From: Sutcliffiella horikoshii
GTDB lineage: Bacteria; Bacillota; Bacilli; Bacillales; Bacillaceae_I
Assembly: GCF_019931755.1 (NCBI RefSeq)
Contig: NZ_CP082918.1
Span: 4,196,001-4,260,000, forward strand
Length of the DNA: 64,000 bases
Reading direction: 5' to 3'
In this document: piece by piece, positions 62,917 through 64,000 of the stretch
How the letters are laid out: each line of letters begins with the position of its first letter
Numbering within the stretch: position 1 is the stretch's first letter
Translations under genes and position numbers: made by a program
Notes under the pieces: generated by a model
The model's input: only the letters and a program-made list of their open reading frames with translations
What the model was told of the DNA's origin: nothing
Database searches by the model: none

Positions 62917-63975
62917 TTACCCTACTTCTGCCAAAACAATCCGGTTTCTCCCGCCATTTTTTGCTGTATAAAGCAGTTTATCTACTTTTTCCACTAATAG
63001 GTCGGGGCGTTCTCCGTCTTGCTTGCCAGAGCCAAAGCTCATCGTGACGGAGAATGGCTCCCCATTATCATAGAATAGATGGCTTGCTACTGCTTGTTTA
63101 ATTTCATCAAGAATTTCTTTTACCTCAAATTCATTTTTGTAATAGAGGATGAGCGCAAATTCCTCTCCCCCATAGCGGAAAGCCTTTCCCTGCTTGTTAG
63201 ATAGAACAGAGGTTAGAATCTCCCCAATCTGCCTCAGCACTTTGTCTCCTGTAACATGTCCATATTGATCATTAATCAATTTAAATTTATCAATGTCAGT
63301 CAAAGCTAGGTAAAACTCTTTTTCTTTTTCCAGGTCATTTCGCAGGCATTCTTGAAAGGAACGGTGATTTGCTAGATTGGTAAGGTAATCGCGATTTGCC
63401 GCTTCCACCAGCAAGCTATTCTCCCAATGGTGTTTCCGTTCTCTAGAAACAATGATACCTCCTAATCCACCTATCAGGAGTAAAAAGAACACGGCACTAT
63501 AATAGTCAATCATGCTATGTAATGAAGTTGGGTCTTGCGCCTGAACGAAAAAAATAATGGAGTAAACAAGCGTAAAGAAACCGGCTGCAATCATACCACC
63601 GAGAAAACGCCAGTAAACCGCCACATGTAAAATAATTAGGTAAGCTAACGGAAAAAGCGGACTCTCCAAGCCTCCAGTTAATGGGACCAAGGCTGAAAAC
63701 GCCACAAAATCAAAAAACGGGCCACACTTTGTCATCATGACGTACATCTTTGATCCTTCAGGTGTCTTATGTAAATAGTAATCTGATATTCCCATATATA
63801 GAAAACCAAAAATGACTAATAATACAAATAAAAAAATCTTCCATTCAACAGGGTTTTCCATGTTCTGAACCGCAAAAACCACTATCGACAAAACAAGAAA
63901 AAACCAACGCAAAGAAGAAAAAATAATCTCCAGTGCATGATGAGACTGGTAAGCATTCTTTAAAAAAGCATTCAT
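62917..63975 (-). CDS. Membrane-bound diguanylate cyclase (GGDEF)
   Basis: About 352 residues: five or six membrane segments in the first 185 residues, then a GGDEF domain with LTDIDKFKLINDQYGHVTGD and the active site RYGGEEFALIL. It makes cyclic di-GMP from GTP. No RxxD inhibitory site is visible before the active site. The ATG at 63975 follows AGGA by ten bases. It ends 17 bases before the K+ channel start, same strand, so the two may be co-transcribed. Confidence 0.87.
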   Translation of the reverse strand: MNAFLKNAYQSHHALEIIFSSLRWFFLVLSIVVFAVQNMENPVEWKIFLFVLLVIFGFLYMGISDYYLHKTPEGSKMYVMMTKCGPFFDFVAFSALVPLTGGLESPLFPLAYLIILHVAVYWRFLGGMIAAGFFTLVYSIIFFVQAQDPTSLHSMIDYYSAVFFLLLIGGLGGIIVSRERKHHWENSLLVEAANRDYLTNLANHRSFQECLRNDLEKEKEFYLALTDIDKFKLINDQYGHVTGDKVLRQIGEILTSVLSNKQGKAFRYGGEEFALILYYKNEFEVKEILDEIKQAVASHLFYDNGEPFSVTMSFGSGKQDGERPDLLVEKVDKLLYTAKNGGRNRIVLAEVG

Positions 63976-64000
63976 AACGTCCACATCCTGTAAAAAACTT

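Overview
The window looks like the chromosome of a member of the Bacillaceae (Gram-positive, low to moderate GC). The signs are a SorC-type DeoR, a BceRSAB module, a nupNOPQ-type nucleoside transporter, YdbS/YdbT-like proteins, YwqH/YwqI-like proteins, Fur boxes, cre sites and AGGAGG-type ribosome binding sites throughout. No rRNA, tRNA, CRISPR array or phage was seen. One IS3-family element is present.

Layout. 1-2200: a 52-bp tandem repeat array, a DUF1761-like membrane protein, an AraC/GyrI-like regulator and a small XRE regulator behind a perfect cre site. 2255-9910 (minus strand): a bacterial microcompartment (BMC) operon transcribed as deoR, pduL, flavoprotein-like cargo, BMC-P, CoA-acylating aldehyde dehydrogenase, BMC-H with two possible starts, triosephosphate isomerase, RpiB/LacA-like isomerase, BMC-P, BMC-H, BMC-P, deoC. 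10195-15021 (minus): nucleoside ABC transporter nupNOPQ. 15410-20222 (plus): rluF and potABCD. 20353-24838 (plus): bceRSAB antimicrobial-peptide detoxification module. 24870-25697 (minus): glycosyltransferase. 25979-29799 (plus): Fur-controlled siderophore transporter. 29887-33450 (minus): Fur-controlled ferric-iron transporter. 33628-37129: persulfide dioxygenase CstB and YdbS/YdbT-like proteins. 37170-46912: two complete TAXI-TRAP cassettes (binding protein, DUF1850, fused permease) on opposite strands, enclosing an orphan YwqH/YwqI-like pair, a second 52-bp array and a D-2-hydroxyacid dehydrogenase. 46985-51634 (minus): cupredoxin membrane protein and the 5-oxoprolinase operon (NRAMP-like transporter, pxpB, pxpA, pxpC). 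51741-53215: IS3 element lodged between the two arms of a terminator. 53243-63975: DegV, NERD nuclease-like protein, a third 52-bp array, pirin, Mqo, YiaA-like protein, an unknown protein, a lipoprotein/ATP-grasp ligase/DUF350 cassette facing a K+ channel, and a GGDEF protein.

How it works together. The central system is a microcompartment for deoxyribose 5-phosphate. Nucleosides would enter through NupNOPQ; after phosphorolysis elsewhere, DeoC cleaves deoxyribose 5-phosphate to acetaldehyde and glyceraldehyde 3-phosphate, the aldehyde dehydrogenase makes acetyl-CoA, PduL makes acetyl phosphate, and the encapsulated triosephosphate isomerase interconverts the triose phosphates. Five enzymes, TpiA among them, carry an amphipathic N-terminal helix of the encapsulation-peptide type. 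The RpiB-like protein does not. Similar TGAACATA operator sites sit just after the promoters of both deoR and nupN, so one regulator probably controls import and the compartment. This matches the sugar-phosphate-utilising (SPU) class of BMC as I recall it. The least expected details are the encapsulated TpiA, the Cys-to-Asp change in the isomerase, the altered phosphate loop of DeoC, a dual-start BMC-H, a Cys-rich PduL tail and the lack of any visible NADH-recycling alcohol dehydrogenase.
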